64,000 bases of DNA from Polynucleobacter sp. MWH-Aus1W21. GTDB lineage: Bacteria; Pseudomonadota; Gammaproteobacteria; Burkholderiales; Burkholderiaceae. A program made the position numbers and the translations under genes. The notes below the pieces were generated by a model. The model made no database searches, was not told the origin of the DNA, and saw nothing but the letters and a program-made list of their open reading frames with translations. Within the stretch, counting starts at the first letter, position 1. The number at the start of each line of letters is the position of its first letter. This document shows, piece after piece, positions 44,474 through 54,520 of the stretch. The stretch lies in NCBI RefSeq assembly GCF_018687275.1, contig NZ_CP061287.1:186001-250000 (forward strand). Direction: 5' to 3'.

Positions 44474-47146
44474 ATGAGCAAGGATTACGACTACCGCAGT
44501 ATTGAAGCCGCAGCGCAAGCTGATTGGGAAAGTGCGCAAGTCTATCAAGTAACAGAGAACGCAGTTGATGCACAAGGCAAACTAAAGCCAAAGTACTACG
44601 CTTGTTCTATGCTGCCTTATCCATCTGGCAAGCTCCATATGGGGCATGTGCGCAACTACACGATTAATGACGTGATGGCTCGCCAGCTTCGCATGCAAGG
44701 CTATAACGTCTTAATGCCAATGGGTTGGGATGCGTTTGGCATGCCTGCTGAAAATGCAGCGATACAGAATAAAGTACCTCCAGCAAAATGGACCTACGAC
44801 AACATTGCTTATATGAAAAAGCAAATGGCTGCGATGGGTTTGGCCATCGATTGGTCGCGTGAAATAGCAACTTGTAGCCCTGATTACTATCGTTGGAACC
44901 AGTGGCTCTTCTTGAAGATGCTGGAAAAGGGCATTGCCTATCGCAAAACGCAAGTAGTCAACTGGGATCCAATTGATCAAACTGTTTTAGCAAATGAACA
45001 AGTTATTGATGGTCGCGGTTGGCGTTCTGGTGCATTAGTCGAAAAGCGTGAGATTCCAGGTTATTACTTCAATATCACAGCATATGCTGAGCCATTGCTC
45101 TCTGGCTTAGAGGCTTTGGGTTGGCCAGAGCGCGTAAAGACAATGCAGCAAAACTGGATTGGTAAAAGTCGTGGTGTGCGCTTTGCATTCAAGCATGAGA
45201 TCGCTGATGACCATGGCAACTTTATTCAAGATGGCTTGTTGTATGTATTTACTACGCGCGCCGACACCATCATGGGGGTTACTTTCTGCGCTGTTGCAGC
45301 TGAGCATCCACTGGCAACAAAAGCGGCCGCTAATAATCCTGCACTCGCTGCATTTATTGAGAAATGCAAAACCGGTAGCGTGATCGAGGCTGACTTAGCT
45401 ACCCAAGAAAAAGAAGGAATGTTTACTGGCTTGTATGTCACACATCCTTTGACGCATGAACCTGTGCCAGTCTGGGTTGGTAACTATGTTTTGATGTCCT
45501 ATGGTGACGGTGCAGTAATGGGTGTGCCGGCTCATGATGAGCGTGACTTTGCTTTTGCATTGAAGTATGAGCTTCCAATTAAGCAAGTCATTGCACTCAA
45601 GGAAGAGTCGCCGATGTTCAATGCCACTCGCTGGGAAGATTGGTATGCCCAAAAGGAGGGCGTTGTTTGCTTTAACAGTGCGCAGTTTGATGGCTTATCT
45701 CATGATGAGGCGGTGAGTGCTGTTGCTAAAGAATTAGAAAAACTCGGTATTGGAGAAATCAAGACAACCTATCGCTTACGCGATTGGGGTATTTCTCGCC
45801 AGCGTTATTGGGGAACACCGATTCCGATTATTCATTGTGGTGATGAGAGTAATCCTGGTTGTGGCGCAGTCCCAGTGCCTGAAGCCGACTTGCCAGTGGT
45901 ATTGCCTGAAGATTGCGTGCCAGATGGTAGCGGTAACCCACTCAATAAACGTGCTGACTTTTTGAATGTGAAGTGTCCAAAGTGTGGTAAGTCTGCACGT
46001 CGTGAAACTGACACCATGGATACCTTTGTTGACTCTTCTTGGTATTTCATGCGCTATACCGGTCCAAATGCAAAGACTATGGTGGATGAGCGCAATGAAT
46101 ACTGGATGCCAATGGATCAATACATTGGCGGCATTGAGCATGCGATTTTGCATCTCCTCTATGCGCGCTTCTGGACTAAGGTCATGCGTGATCTGAATCT
46201 CATCACTTTTGATGAACCGTTTCAGAATCTATTAACGCAAGGCATGGTTTTGAATGAGACCTATTACTCCGAAGACGCCTCAGGCAAAAAAACTTGGCTC
46301 AATCCATTGGACGTGGAATTAGACCTCGATGAAAAAGGTCGTCCTAAAGGCGCTAAGTTAATTGGCGATGCTTCAAATACCCCAGTAGTAGTTGGTGGTG
46401 TTGAGAAGATGTCTAAGAGTAAGAATAATGGTGTTGATCCGCAAGCCTTGATTGATGAATACGGTGCTGACACAGCCCGTTTGTTCGTCATGTTTGCTGC
46501 TCCTCCTGAGCAGCAGTTGGAGTGGTCTGGTGCTGGGGTGGATGGTGCCTCTCGTTTCTTGCGACGCGTATGGATGTATTCCAGCAGTCAGGCATCCACT
46601 TTGCGGGATGTGCCAGATTCATTACCAAGCAGCTTGAATGATGCTGAAAAAGAATTGCGTCGCGAAGTGCACACAATCTTGAAGCAAGCTAATTTTGACT
46701 ATCAGCGCCGTCAATACAATACAGTTGTTTCTGCTGCAATGAAAATGCTCAATATTCTTGAGCCCTTTAAGTTTGATCAAAATGCTGCAATCAGTGCACC
46801 AGTATTGCGGGAATGTTTAAGCATCTTGTTGCGCGTTCTATATCCAGTAGTTCCGCATTTGACGCATGTCTTGTGGAAAGAGGTTGGCTATGCCAAAACG
46901 ATGGGCCCTCTACTCGATGCCCCATGGCCTGCTATAGATGAAGCTGCATTGGTGCAGACTGAAATCACTTTAATGATGCAGATTAATGGCAAGTTGCGTG
47001 GCGATATTAAGGTGCCGGCAGATGCAAGCAAAGAGCAAATCGAAGCGCTGGCATTGCAAAGCGAGCCCGCACAAAAGGCTTTAAATGGCGGTGCACCTAA
47101 AAAAGTGATTGTGGTGCCTGGTCGCTTAGTCAACATTGTTGCTTAA
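44474..47146 (+). CDS. leuS: Leucyl-tRNA synthetase
   Basis: The 890-residue class I synthetase charges tRNA-Leu. The HIGH-type motif is MLPYPSGKLHMGHVRNYTI (near residue 45) and the KMSKS motif is EKMSKSKNNGVDPQ (near 640). The editing insertion (CP1, about 230-430) includes the conserved GVPAHDERDFAFA. A zinc-like cysteine cluster (CPKCGKSARRETDTMDTF) lies after it. It is followed by lptE after 15 bases. Confidence 0.97.
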   Translation: MSKDYDYRSIEAAAQADWESAQVYQVTENAVDAQGKLKPKYYACSMLPYPSGKLHMGHVRNYTINDVMARQLRMQGYNVLMPMGWDAFGMPAENAAIQNKVPPAKWTYDNIAYMKKQMAAMGLAIDWSREIATCSPDYYRWNQWLFLKMLEKGIAYRKTQVVNWDPIDQTVLANEQVIDGRGWRSGALVEKREIPGYYFNITAYAEPLLSGLEALGWPERVKTMQQNWIGKSRGVRFAFKHEIADDHGNFIQDGLLYVFTTRADTIMGVTFCAVAAEHPLATKAAANNPALAAFIEKCKTGSVIEADLATQEKEGMFTGLYVTHPLTHEPVPVWVGNYVLMSYGDGAVMGVPAHDERDFAFALKYELPIKQVIALKEESPMFNATRWEDWYAQKEGVVCFNSAQFDGLSHDEAVSAVAKELEKLGIGEIKTTYRLRDWGISRQRYWGTPIPIIHCGDESNPGCGAVPVPEADLPVVLPEDCVPDGSGNPLNKRADFLNVKCPKCGKSARRETDTMDTFVDSSWYFMRYTGPNAKTMVDERNEYWMPMDQYIGGIEHAILHLLYARFWTKVMRDLNLITFDEPFQNLLTQGMVLNETYYSEDASGKKTWLNPLDVELDLDEKGRPKGAKLIGDASNTPVVVGGVEKMSKSKNNGVDPQALIDEYGADTARLFVMFAAPPEQQLEWSGAGVDGASRFLRRVWMYSSSQASTLRDVPDSLPSSLNDAEKELRREVHTILKQANFDYQRRQYNTVVSAAMKMLNILEPFKFDQNAAISAPVLRECLSILLRVLYPVVPHLTHVLWKEVGYAKTMGPLLDAPWPAIDEAALVQTEITLMMQINGKLRGDIKVPADASKEQIEALALQSEPAQKALNGGAPKKVIVVPGRLVNIVA

Positions 47147-47161
47147 AAAGAAAATATAAAC

Positions 47162-47689
47162 ATGAGCGTAAATTCCCTGCGTCGTGCAATGCTAGGTTTG
47201 ATTGCTACCGCCCCCGTAAGCGGTTTGATTGCTTGTGGCTATCGTTTGCGCGGTATGGTTGATTTGCCTTTCAAGGTTATTGCGATTACAGGCAATCCAT
47301 CTCCGCCATTGCGCACTGATTTGCAGACGGCGATTCTGAGGGGAACTGATGCGAAGGTAGCTATCAACCCCAAAGATGCTGACCTTATTTTAGAGATTAC
47401 TAATGACATCAATGGCCGTGAAATATTGGCCTATAACTCCAATGGTCAAGTTTCAGCTTACCGCTTGAATATTCGTGTTGGCTTTAGAGCTTACGATGTA
47501 GCTGGTGCTGAAATTGTCCCAGAGGCTGAGATTTATATGACTCGCGATATGGACTTTACGGTTTCTACAGTTTTGGCTAACGATGCACAGATTGAGCAAT
47601 TCTTGGCTCTGATGCGTAAAGATTTGGCTATTCAGATTCTGCGGCGTGTCTCTGCCGCTGCTAAATCACCACAAGCTAGAGCTTTCTAG
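47162..47689 (+). CDS. lptE: LPS-assembly lipoprotein LptE
   Basis: The 175-residue outer-membrane lipoprotein plugs LptD for lipopolysaccharide export. It has a signal sequence with lipobox LIAC (Cys25) followed by GYRLRG, the usual LptE mature start, and the domain ends with AIQILRRVSA. Location between leuS and holA is the conserved LptE position. Confidence 0.92.
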   Translation: MSVNSLRRAMLGLIATAPVSGLIACGYRLRGMVDLPFKVIAITGNPSPPLRTDLQTAILRGTDAKVAINPKDADLILEITNDINGREILAYNSNGQVSAYRLNIRVGFRAYDVAGAEIVPEAEIYMTRDMDFTVSTVLANDAQIEQFLALMRKDLAIQILRRVSAAAKSPQARAF

Positions 47690-47706
47690 GGTGGAATCAG
47701 ACTCGC

Positions 47707-48768
47707 ATGGTTAAAGTTGATGCCCTGCAAGCACATCTCAAATCCCTGAGTGCTGGTGGATCCATGTTGCCGCTATATATCTTTAGTGGCGATGAACCTC
47801 TATTAATGATGGAGGCAATGGATCAATTAAGAGTTACTGCGAAGAAGCAAAACTTTACAGAGCGTGAAGTCTTGCTGCAGGAGCGTGGATTTGATTGGAG
47901 TTCATTATTGAGTGCTGGTCAGACCATGTCATTGTTTGGTGATAAACGTTGGGTGGAGTTGCGCATTCCGACCGGCAAACCGGGGCGAGACGGAGCAGAT
48001 GCTTTAAAACAGTTTGCCGCTCAAATTGCTGCGCAGTCTGTAGGCGCTGAAGGTCCGGATACGGTAGTTTGTATTGTTTTGCCGCGCCTAGATGGAAAGA
48101 CAAAGACTTCTGCATGGTTTAGTGCGCTTGATGATGTGGGTATGGCGATTCAGATTGATTCTTTGGATCGAAGCCATTTGCCCCATTGGATTGCGGGAAG
48201 ACTTAAACGTCAAGAGCAAGAAGTGGAAGCAGGGCCCGAAGGTCAGCGTGCACTCGAATTTATAGCCGATCAAGTTGAAGGCAACTTAATTGCTGCCCAC
48301 CAAGAGATCCTGAAATTAGGGCTACTCTATCCCGTTGGAGAACTAAGCGAGGAGCAGATTCGCTCCTCCATTCTGAAGGTGGCACGTTATAACGTCTTCG
48401 AGCTAACCGAAGCAATGCTTGCTGGTGATCTAGCGAGGCTCAATCGTATGTTAGATGGGCTTAAAGGTGAGGGTGAGCCGCTAGTTTTGATTCTGTGGAG
48501 CGTAACTGAAGAGCTTCGGATACTATCTAAACTAAAGGCCGCCAGTGATGCGGGGGAGTCTGTGCAAAACCTCATGCGTGCCAATCGAATTTGGGGCAAT
48601 AAAGAGCGTTTATACCCAGCGGCATTGAGAAGGGTTCAACCGCTCAAACTCCGCAGGGCAATGCAAGTGGCCGCAGGATTGGATCGTCAGGTCAAAGGTT
48701 TGCACGCAGCAGAGTTGCCGTCAGACCCTTGGGACGGTCTTCGTCTAGTTGGTAATTTATTGCGCTAA
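47707..48768 (+). CDS. holA: DNA polymerase III delta subunit
   Basis: The 353-residue clamp-loader subunit opens the sliding clamp. The N-terminal part (LYIFSGDEPLLMMEAMDQLR) and QEVEAGPEGQRALEFIADQVEGNLIAAHQEILKL region match HolA, as does the C-terminal domain (LVLILWSVTEELRILSKL). It follows lptE after 17 bases, the standard leuS-lptE-holA order. Confidence 0.93.
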   Translation: MVKVDALQAHLKSLSAGGSMLPLYIFSGDEPLLMMEAMDQLRVTAKKQNFTEREVLLQERGFDWSSLLSAGQTMSLFGDKRWVELRIPTGKPGRDGADALKQFAAQIAAQSVGAEGPDTVVCIVLPRLDGKTKTSAWFSALDDVGMAIQIDSLDRSHLPHWIAGRLKRQEQEVEAGPEGQRALEFIADQVEGNLIAAHQEILKLGLLYPVGELSEEQIRSSILKVARYNVFELTEAMLAGDLARLNRMLDGLKGEGEPLVLILWSVTEELRILSKLKAASDAGESVQNLMRANRIWGNKERLYPAALRRVQPLKLRRAMQVAAGLDRQVKGLHAAELPSDPWDGLRLVGNLLR

Positions 48769-48834
48769 GAAGTAAATCTAGCAAATAAATAATAATGAAT
48801 TAAAGGGTAACAAGAGAGTAATAAGAGAATAAAA

Positions 48835-50112
48835 ATGAGTTCAGCTATTAAAGAAATGATGCAAGACATTGGGATGCGAGCACGCGCTGCATCGCGGGCA
48901 ATGGCGCGTGCATCGAGCGAGCAAAAAAATCAGGCTTTATTACATATTGCAAAAGTTATTCGTCAAAAGGCGGCTGAGATTCAGCAGGTTAATTTGGTGG
49001 ATGTGGAGCGCGCTAAAGCTAATGGCCAAGATGCAGCTTTTGTTGATCGCTTAACTATGACACCTAAAACCATTGAAACAATGGCTCTAGGTTTAGAGCA
49101 AATTGTCTCTTTGGATGATCCCATTGGGAAAATCACCCCTTTAAAGAAGCAAGCATCAGGTATTGAGTTGGGCCAGATGCGTGTACCACTTGGAGTGATT
49201 GGCATCATTTATGAATCTCGTCCTAACGTCACTATTGATGCTGCTGCATTGTGCTTAAAGTCAGGTAATGCCGTGATTTTGCGCGGCGGCTCTGAGGCAA
49301 TCGATTCCAATACATTGCTAGCTCAGATTATTCAAGATGGTTTGGCTGCTGCAGGTTTACCAAAGGATGCTGTTCAAGTGGTTGCGATAACAGATCGTAT
49401 GGCTGTTGGTGAAATGATCACTATGACTCAATATATTGACGTCATCGTGCCGCGCGGCGGCAAGAGCTTGATTGCACGATTGATGGCTGAGGCGCGTGTA
49501 CCAATGATTAAGCACTTGGACGGAATTTGCCATACTTACATTGATGCGGATGCCGATGTAGCAATGGCCATAAAGGTATGTGATAACGCCAAGACACAAC
49601 GCTATGCCCCATGCAATGCCATGGAGACTTTACTTGTGAACCAAGAGATCGCTCAGAAAGTATTGCCAACTCTTTGCAAGATTTATCAAGATAAGGGTGT
49701 GGAGTTGCGTATTGATGGTTTGACCCGCAAAACGCTCGAGGCGAATGGCTTTCAGAATCTAGTCGATGCCACAGAAGAAGATTGGCAGACAGAATACTTA
49801 GCCCCAATTTTGTCGATTAAAACGGTCGCCAATATAGATGAGGCTATGAATCATATTGAGCAATACGGTAGTAAACATACTGATGCCATTATTACTAACA
49901 ATAAAGCGCAGGCAGATCGTTTCTTGCGCGAGGTCGATAGCGCTAGCGTAATGGTGAATGCAAGTACTCGTTTTGCCGATGGATTTGAGTATGGCTTGGG
50001 CGCAGAAATTGGGATTTCAAATGATAAGCTGCATGCCCGCGGCCCAGTTGGCCTGGATGGCTTGACCTCCTTAAAGTATGTGGTCATGGGTCATGGTGAG
50101 ATTCGCACTTAA
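48835..50112 (+). CDS. proA: Glutamate-5-semialdehyde dehydrogenase
   Basis: The 425-residue enzyme reduces gamma-glutamyl phosphate in proline synthesis, the step after ProB. It has PLGVIGIIYESRPNVTIDAAALCLKSGNA, the active-site cysteine in YAPCNAMETLLVN and the closing RGPVGLDGLTSLKYVVMG. It lies 66 bases after holA and far from proB (6464-7252). Confidence 0.96.
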   Translation: MSSAIKEMMQDIGMRARAASRAMARASSEQKNQALLHIAKVIRQKAAEIQQVNLVDVERAKANGQDAAFVDRLTMTPKTIETMALGLEQIVSLDDPIGKITPLKKQASGIELGQMRVPLGVIGIIYESRPNVTIDAAALCLKSGNAVILRGGSEAIDSNTLLAQIIQDGLAAAGLPKDAVQVVAITDRMAVGEMITMTQYIDVIVPRGGKSLIARLMAEARVPMIKHLDGICHTYIDADADVAMAIKVCDNAKTQRYAPCNAMETLLVNQEIAQKVLPTLCKIYQDKGVELRIDGLTRKTLEANGFQNLVDATEEDWQTEYLAPILSIKTVANIDEAMNHIEQYGSKHTDAIITNNKAQADRFLREVDSASVMVNASTRFADGFEYGLGAEIGISNDKLHARGPVGLDGLTSLKYVVMGHGEIRT

Positions 50113-50139
50113 TTTAATTAAAAAGTAAGTACACAACAT

Positions 50140-50565
50140 ATGAGTAATTCTTACCTCTGGGTTAAAACTTTCCACATCGTATTTATTACATCTTGGTTTG
50201 CCGGTTTGTTTTACTTGCCTAGAATTTTTGTGAACTTGGCAGAAGAGAAAAATACTGAGGCTTATGCTCGCTTGCTGGGTATGGCTGATCGCCTGTTTCG
50301 TTTCATGACTATCTTGGCAGTTCCAGCGGTAATGCTGGGCTTAATACTTTGGCTCTACTTCGGAATTGGTCGTGGCGATGTGTGGATGCACGCTAAATTA
50401 TTTTTTGTGATTTTAGTTATTGGTTATCACCATGCGTGTTTGAGCTTGCTCAAGAAGTTTCGTGTTGGAGTAAATAAGCGATCTGGAGTTTGGTTTCGTT
50501 GGTTTAATGAGGTGCCAGTTATCTTGCTAGTCATTATTGTTGCTTTGGTATTGTTTAAACCTTAA
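50140..50565 (+). CDS. hemJ: Protoporphyrinogen oxidase HemJ-type membrane protein
   Basis: The 141-residue protein with four predicted helices matches the HemJ/UPF0093 family: LWVKTFHIVFITSWFAGLFYLPRIFVN with the conserved His, and WMHAKLFFVILVIGYHHACLSL with the conserved Lys. HemJ oxidises protoporphyrinogen IX in heme synthesis. It is followed after 56 bases by the RlmL-like gene; hemL is nearby at 52313. Confidence 0.9.
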   Translation: MSNSYLWVKTFHIVFITSWFAGLFYLPRIFVNLAEEKNTEAYARLLGMADRLFRFMTILAVPAVMLGLILWLYFGIGRGDVWMHAKLFFVILVIGYHHACLSLLKKFRVGVNKRSGVWFRWFNEVPVILLVIIVALVLFKP

Positions 50566-50621
50566 AACCAACTGATACATTTTTTATTTTTTAATAGCAC
50601 CATTTAAAGATTGTTAGCCCC

Positions 50622-52052
50622 ATGAGATTTTTTGTTGTATGCCCAGGCGGTTTAGAAGTGCCGCTTGCCCAGGAGCTGGCAGAGATTGCTGGACGCCCAG
50701 AATGTAAGGTTTTAGGGTCATGGGTAATAGATCCAACGCCTACAAGTCCAACAGGTGGTGTTGGTTTGGCTGCGCCAATATCTGCCGCAATGGCGTTGAA
50801 TTTGCATTCACGTATTGCAAGCCGTGTATTGCTGCAAATGGCACAAGCACCTTATCGACAAGAGGATGACCTCTATAAGTTGGCTAGTGGTTTAGCGTGG
50901 GAAGAGTGGTTTACCTCAAAGCAGACTTTGCGAGTTGATGTCACAGCCCATCGCTCTCCACTGAAAAGTCTGAATTTTGCAACGCTCAAAATTAAAGATG
51001 CGATTGTGGATCGCTTGCGTGATGTAACTGGAGATCGGCCTAGCATTGATACCGCTTTCCCGGATGTACGAGTACAAGCGCATTTAACTGCAACTCAAGT
51101 GACTATTTATTTAGATACTTCTGGTGAAGCCTTATTTAAGCGTGGCTGGCGTGATGAAAAAGGGGATGCGCCTCTGAAAGAAAATTTAGCTGCTGGCATT
51201 TTGTCTTTTACTAGTTGGAAGCCTGGTCAAACATTGTTTGATCCGATGTGCGGTAGTGGCACCTTTTTAATTGAGGCGGCTCAAATGAGCTTATCAATTC
51301 CGCCTGGCGCAATTCGCGCAGGCATGTACGGCGATGATGCCAAGCCAAGCCGATTGGCTTACCGCCCTTTAGTTACTTCAGCTCATGGTTTTGGCTTTCA
51401 GCGACTCAAGCCCTTTAATGAGGCTGCTGAGCAGAAGCGTTGGGTTGATTTAAAAGAGGCTGCTCTTGCGCAGATGTTGGAAAAGCGTAAGCAGTATCCA
51501 AGCGTTGACGCTTTAAAAATTACTGGCGGCGATATTAATGAAAAATTAGTATCCATGTTTAAGGGCAATTGGCAAAGGGCGCAATTGCCTGATCAGCCGG
51601 TAGTTCGTCAGATTGATGCCTTGTCTGCTAAGCCGCCGGGAAGTATTAATGAGGGCGTGATGTTGTTAAATCCCCCTTACGGTGAGCGATTAGTGATTAA
51701 GGGTGGTCGTGGCCAGGATCGCACTGCGAGCGCTGATGATGCAGATGAACCGGATAACCGTTTTGAGCTGAACTTAGAAACGGGTCGCCAAAGTGCAAAA
51801 CGTTCTAGTCGTGAATCATTGAAAAAGCTGCAAGCTCAAGAAGAGCAGGATCCCAAGTTTGTGGAGTTTTTGCGTCAGTTTGGACAGCATCTCAAGGACG
51901 ACTTTGGTGGATGGAATATATTTGTACTCACTGCAGATATGGCGCTTCCAGGCCAATTGCGCATTAAAGAATCTAAGCGTACCCCTTTGTTTAATGGCCC
52001 CCTCGAATGTCGTTTATTCAAGTTTGAAATGCATGCAAAGCGACCAACTTAA
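50622..52052 (+). CDS. THUMP-domain RNA methyltransferase (RlmL-like)
   Basis: The 476-residue protein joins an N-terminal ferredoxin-like/THUMP RNA-binding region (about 1-165) to a SAM methyltransferase with DPMCGSGTFLIEAAQMS and the amine-methylating motif LLNPPYGERL. It corresponds to the first half of the large E. coli RlmL (23S rRNA m2G2445). The second, RlmK-like half is absent. An unusual charged insertion of about 50 residues (KGGRGQDRTASADDADEPDN onward) directly follows the catalytic motif. The target nucleotide is inferred. Confidence 0.85.
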   Translation: MRFFVVCPGGLEVPLAQELAEIAGRPECKVLGSWVIDPTPTSPTGGVGLAAPISAAMALNLHSRIASRVLLQMAQAPYRQEDDLYKLASGLAWEEWFTSKQTLRVDVTAHRSPLKSLNFATLKIKDAIVDRLRDVTGDRPSIDTAFPDVRVQAHLTATQVTIYLDTSGEALFKRGWRDEKGDAPLKENLAAGILSFTSWKPGQTLFDPMCGSGTFLIEAAQMSLSIPPGAIRAGMYGDDAKPSRLAYRPLVTSAHGFGFQRLKPFNEAAEQKRWVDLKEAALAQMLEKRKQYPSVDALKITGGDINEKLVSMFKGNWQRAQLPDQPVVRQIDALSAKPPGSINEGVMLLNPPYGERLVIKGGRGQDRTASADDADEPDNRFELNLETGRQSAKRSSRESLKKLQAQEEQDPKFVEFLRQFGQHLKDDFGGWNIFVLTADMALPGQLRIKESKRTPLFNGPLECRLFKFEMHAKRPT

Positions 52053-52129
52053 GTGGCTATAAAACTTTAAAATAAGACAGAATCTTAGAGTAGCGATAGA
52101 TACATTAAAGAAAATCAGAGAGCAAGGTA

Positions 52130-52300
52130 ATGGAATTTAAAACATACATGTGTTTAATTTGCGGTTGGGTTTATGACGAAGCCGCAGGATTGCCAGATGA
52201 AGGTATAGCGCCAGGAACACTTTGGAAAGATGTCCCAATGAATTGGACCTGCCCAGAGTGCGGTGCCCGCAAAGAAGATTTTGAAATGATGGCAATTTAA
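52130..52300 (+). CDS. Rubredoxin
   Basis: The 56-residue iron protein MEFKTYMCLICGWVYDEAAG... has both rubredoxin iron loops: CLICG (Cys8, Cys11) and CPECG (Cys41, Cys44), with the aromatic and proline-rich middle (PGTLWKDVPMNWTC). It transfers single electrons, for example to oxygenases or peroxidases; the partner is not visible here. It lies 12 bases before hemL and 77 after the RlmL-like gene. Confidence 0.95.
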   Translation: MEFKTYMCLICGWVYDEAAGLPDEGIAPGTLWKDVPMNWTCPECGARKEDFEMMAI

Positions 52301-52312
52301 GTAGAAATAACC

Positions 52313-53614
52313 ATGGCAAAAGTAGATCAAAACGAAGCGCTGTTTGAACGTGCACAAAAAACAATTCCTGGAGGGGTGAACTCCCCAGTAAGAGCATTCC
52401 GTCAAGTGGGCGGAACGCCACGTTTTGTTGCTAAAGCCAAGGGCCCTTATTTTTGGGATGCCAATGACAAGCGTTATATCGATTTAATTATGTCCTGGGG
52501 CCCGATGATTGTGGGTCATGCAAACCCTGAAGTAGTAGCTGCTGTTCAGAAAGCTGCAGAAACTAGCTTTAGCTATGGCGCGCCGACAGAAGGTGAAATT
52601 GAGTTAGCTGAGCGTATTTGCGCTTTGATGCCAAGTGTTGAGCAAGTGCGCATGGTATCAAGTGGTACAGAGGCAACGATGAGTGCCTTGCGCTTGGCTC
52701 GCGGCTATACCGGACGGGATTTGATTATCAAGTTTGAGGGTTGCTATCACGGTCATGCAGATAGTCTTTTGGTAAAGGCAGGCTCAGGCTTATTGACGTT
52801 TGCTGACTCTACGCAAAATGCCCCCTCTTCTGGAGGTGTTCCGCAAGATTTGGTTAAACATACTTTGGTATTGCCATACAACGATGTCTCTGCGATTGAG
52901 GAAGTATTTAAAAAGCAGTGCGATCAAATTGCTGCAGTCATCATCGAGCCAATCGCTGGCAATATGAATCTCATTCAACCATCTAAAGCATTTTTGGATG
53001 CGATCAGATCTCTGACTGATAAGCATGGCGCTGTATTGATCTATGACGAGGTCATGACCGGCTTTAGAGTGGCATTGGGCGGTGCTCAGTCATTGCAAGG
53101 CATTACCCCAGACCTGACTTGCTTAGGTAAGGTGATGGGCGGCGGCATGCCGATGGCGGCTTTTGGCGGTAAGAAAGAAATCATGTCCAAGCTTGCGCCC
53201 CTGGGTAATGTGTATCAGGCTGGCACGCTCTCCGGTAATCCAGTGGCTGTAGCTGCAGGCTTAAAGACTCTCGAGATTATTTCGCGAGAGGGGTTTTACG
53301 AGTGCTTAACGGGGCAAACCCAAAAGCTCATGGCCGCTTTAAAAGCTGCTGCTGATAAAAACAATATCCCTTTTGCGGTAGATAGTGTGGGCGGTATGTT
53401 TGGGTTTTACTTTACCGATCACGTTCCGACTTCTTTTGAAGCGGTGACTAAATCTAATATTGATGCCTTTAAGAAATTCTTTCATTTGATGTTAGATGAA
53501 GGTGTGTATTTAGCACCATCTGCATATGAGGCAGGTTTTACATCGATTGCGCATGACAACGCTGTACTCGATGAAATTATTGCCGCAGCCGAGAATTCTT
53601 TTAAAAATCTTTAA
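52313..53614 (+). CDS. hemL: Glutamate-1-semialdehyde 2,1-aminomutase
   Basis: The 433-residue PLP enzyme makes 5-aminolevulinate in the C5 heme pathway. It shows PGGVNSPVRAFRQVGG, MVSSGTEATMSALRLARGYTGRD, LIYDEVMTGFRVALGGAQ and the PLP-lysine segment TCLGKVMGGGMPMAAFGG. It is cotranscribed with rubredoxin and converges with apaH, with 27 bases between stops. Confidence 0.97.
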   Translation: MAKVDQNEALFERAQKTIPGGVNSPVRAFRQVGGTPRFVAKAKGPYFWDANDKRYIDLIMSWGPMIVGHANPEVVAAVQKAAETSFSYGAPTEGEIELAERICALMPSVEQVRMVSSGTEATMSALRLARGYTGRDLIIKFEGCYHGHADSLLVKAGSGLLTFADSTQNAPSSGGVPQDLVKHTLVLPYNDVSAIEEVFKKQCDQIAAVIIEPIAGNMNLIQPSKAFLDAIRSLTDKHGAVLIYDEVMTGFRVALGGAQSLQGITPDLTCLGKVMGGGMPMAAFGGKKEIMSKLAPLGNVYQAGTLSGNPVAVAAGLKTLEIISREGFYECLTGQTQKLMAALKAAADKNNIPFAVDSVGGMFGFYFTDHVPTSFEAVTKSNIDAFKKFFHLMLDEGVYLAPSAYEAGFTSIAHDNAVLDEIIAAAENSFKNL

Positions 53615-53641
53615 AGTTTAAAAATATAGCTATGTAATTGC

Positions 53642-54481
53642 TTACATTCTGAGTGGGTGGTCATAACCATCTACTTGAACGATGTCTGAATTCTTGTTGT
53701 CTTTATTGGATTCCGAAATCTCAAGAGCAGTCAGCTTTCCACCCCAGACGCAGCCAGTATCGAGGCCAATCACATTGTGTTTGCGTAGTAATCCTAATGT
53801 GGACCAGTGCCCAAAGTAAATTAATGTATCAGTGGTCTTTCTGTGAGGCGCCATAAACCAAGGGGTGTAGCCCTTAGGACCATCCTCTAAGCCTTCTTTG
53901 CTTTCAAACTCCATTTGACCAGTAGGGCTGCAAAACCGCATACGGGTTAATGCATTGGTGATGACGCGTAAGCGCTCATAACCCTTGAGAGATTTACTCC
54001 ATTTGGTTGGAGTATTGCCATACATATTGGCCAGAAAACTTTTGTAAGACTTACTACGTAACGCTTTCTCTACTTCTTGAGCACATTCAATGGTTTGTTG
54101 TAGATCCCATTGCGGTAGCACCCCCGCATGAACTGTAAGTACTTTGCCGTTACTTAATGCCATAGGACGCTTTCGTAACCAGTCAATGAGCTCTGCGCGA
54201 TCAGGCGCGTTCAAGATGGGCTCAACCGTATCTAGTCCTTTGGTTTTGCGAAGACCGGCATCAATCGCCAGAAGGTGTAAGTCATGATTGCCTAAGATGC
54301 ACTCCGCACGACCCGATTCTTGCAATGTTTTTAAATAGCGTAATGCACCCAATGAATCGGGTCCACGATTAACCAAGTCACCCAGAAAAATCATTTTAGA
54401 TTTTGCGGGGAGTTTTTTCACTAAGGCTTTTAACGAAGGTGCGCAGCCTTGGACATCACCTACGGCATAGATCTTGCTCAT
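53642..54481 (-). CDS. apaH: Bis(5'-nucleosyl)-tetraphosphatase, symmetrical
   Basis: The 279-residue metallophosphatase cleaves Ap4A to two ADP. The phosphoesterase motifs are in order: YAVGDVQGC, FLGDLVNRGPDS, LGNHDLHLL, and VHAGVLPQW. It is preceded on the minus strand by the photolyase gene (40 bases). Confidence 0.95.
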   Translation of the reverse strand: MSKIYAVGDVQGCAPSLKALVKKLPAKSKMIFLGDLVNRGPDSLGALRYLKTLQESGRAECILGNHDLHLLAIDAGLRKTKGLDTVEPILNAPDRAELIDWLRKRPMALSNGKVLTVHAGVLPQWDLQQTIECAQEVEKALRSKSYKSFLANMYGNTPTKWSKSLKGYERLRVITNALTRMRFCSPTGQMEFESKEGLEDGPKGYTPWFMAPHRKTTDTLIYFGHWSTLGLLRKHNVIGLDTGCVWGGKLTALEISESNKDNKNSDIVQVDGYDHPLRM

Positions 54482-54520
54482 ATCTAATCTTAAAGCGGAA
54501 ATATGCGCTTATACGCTTTG

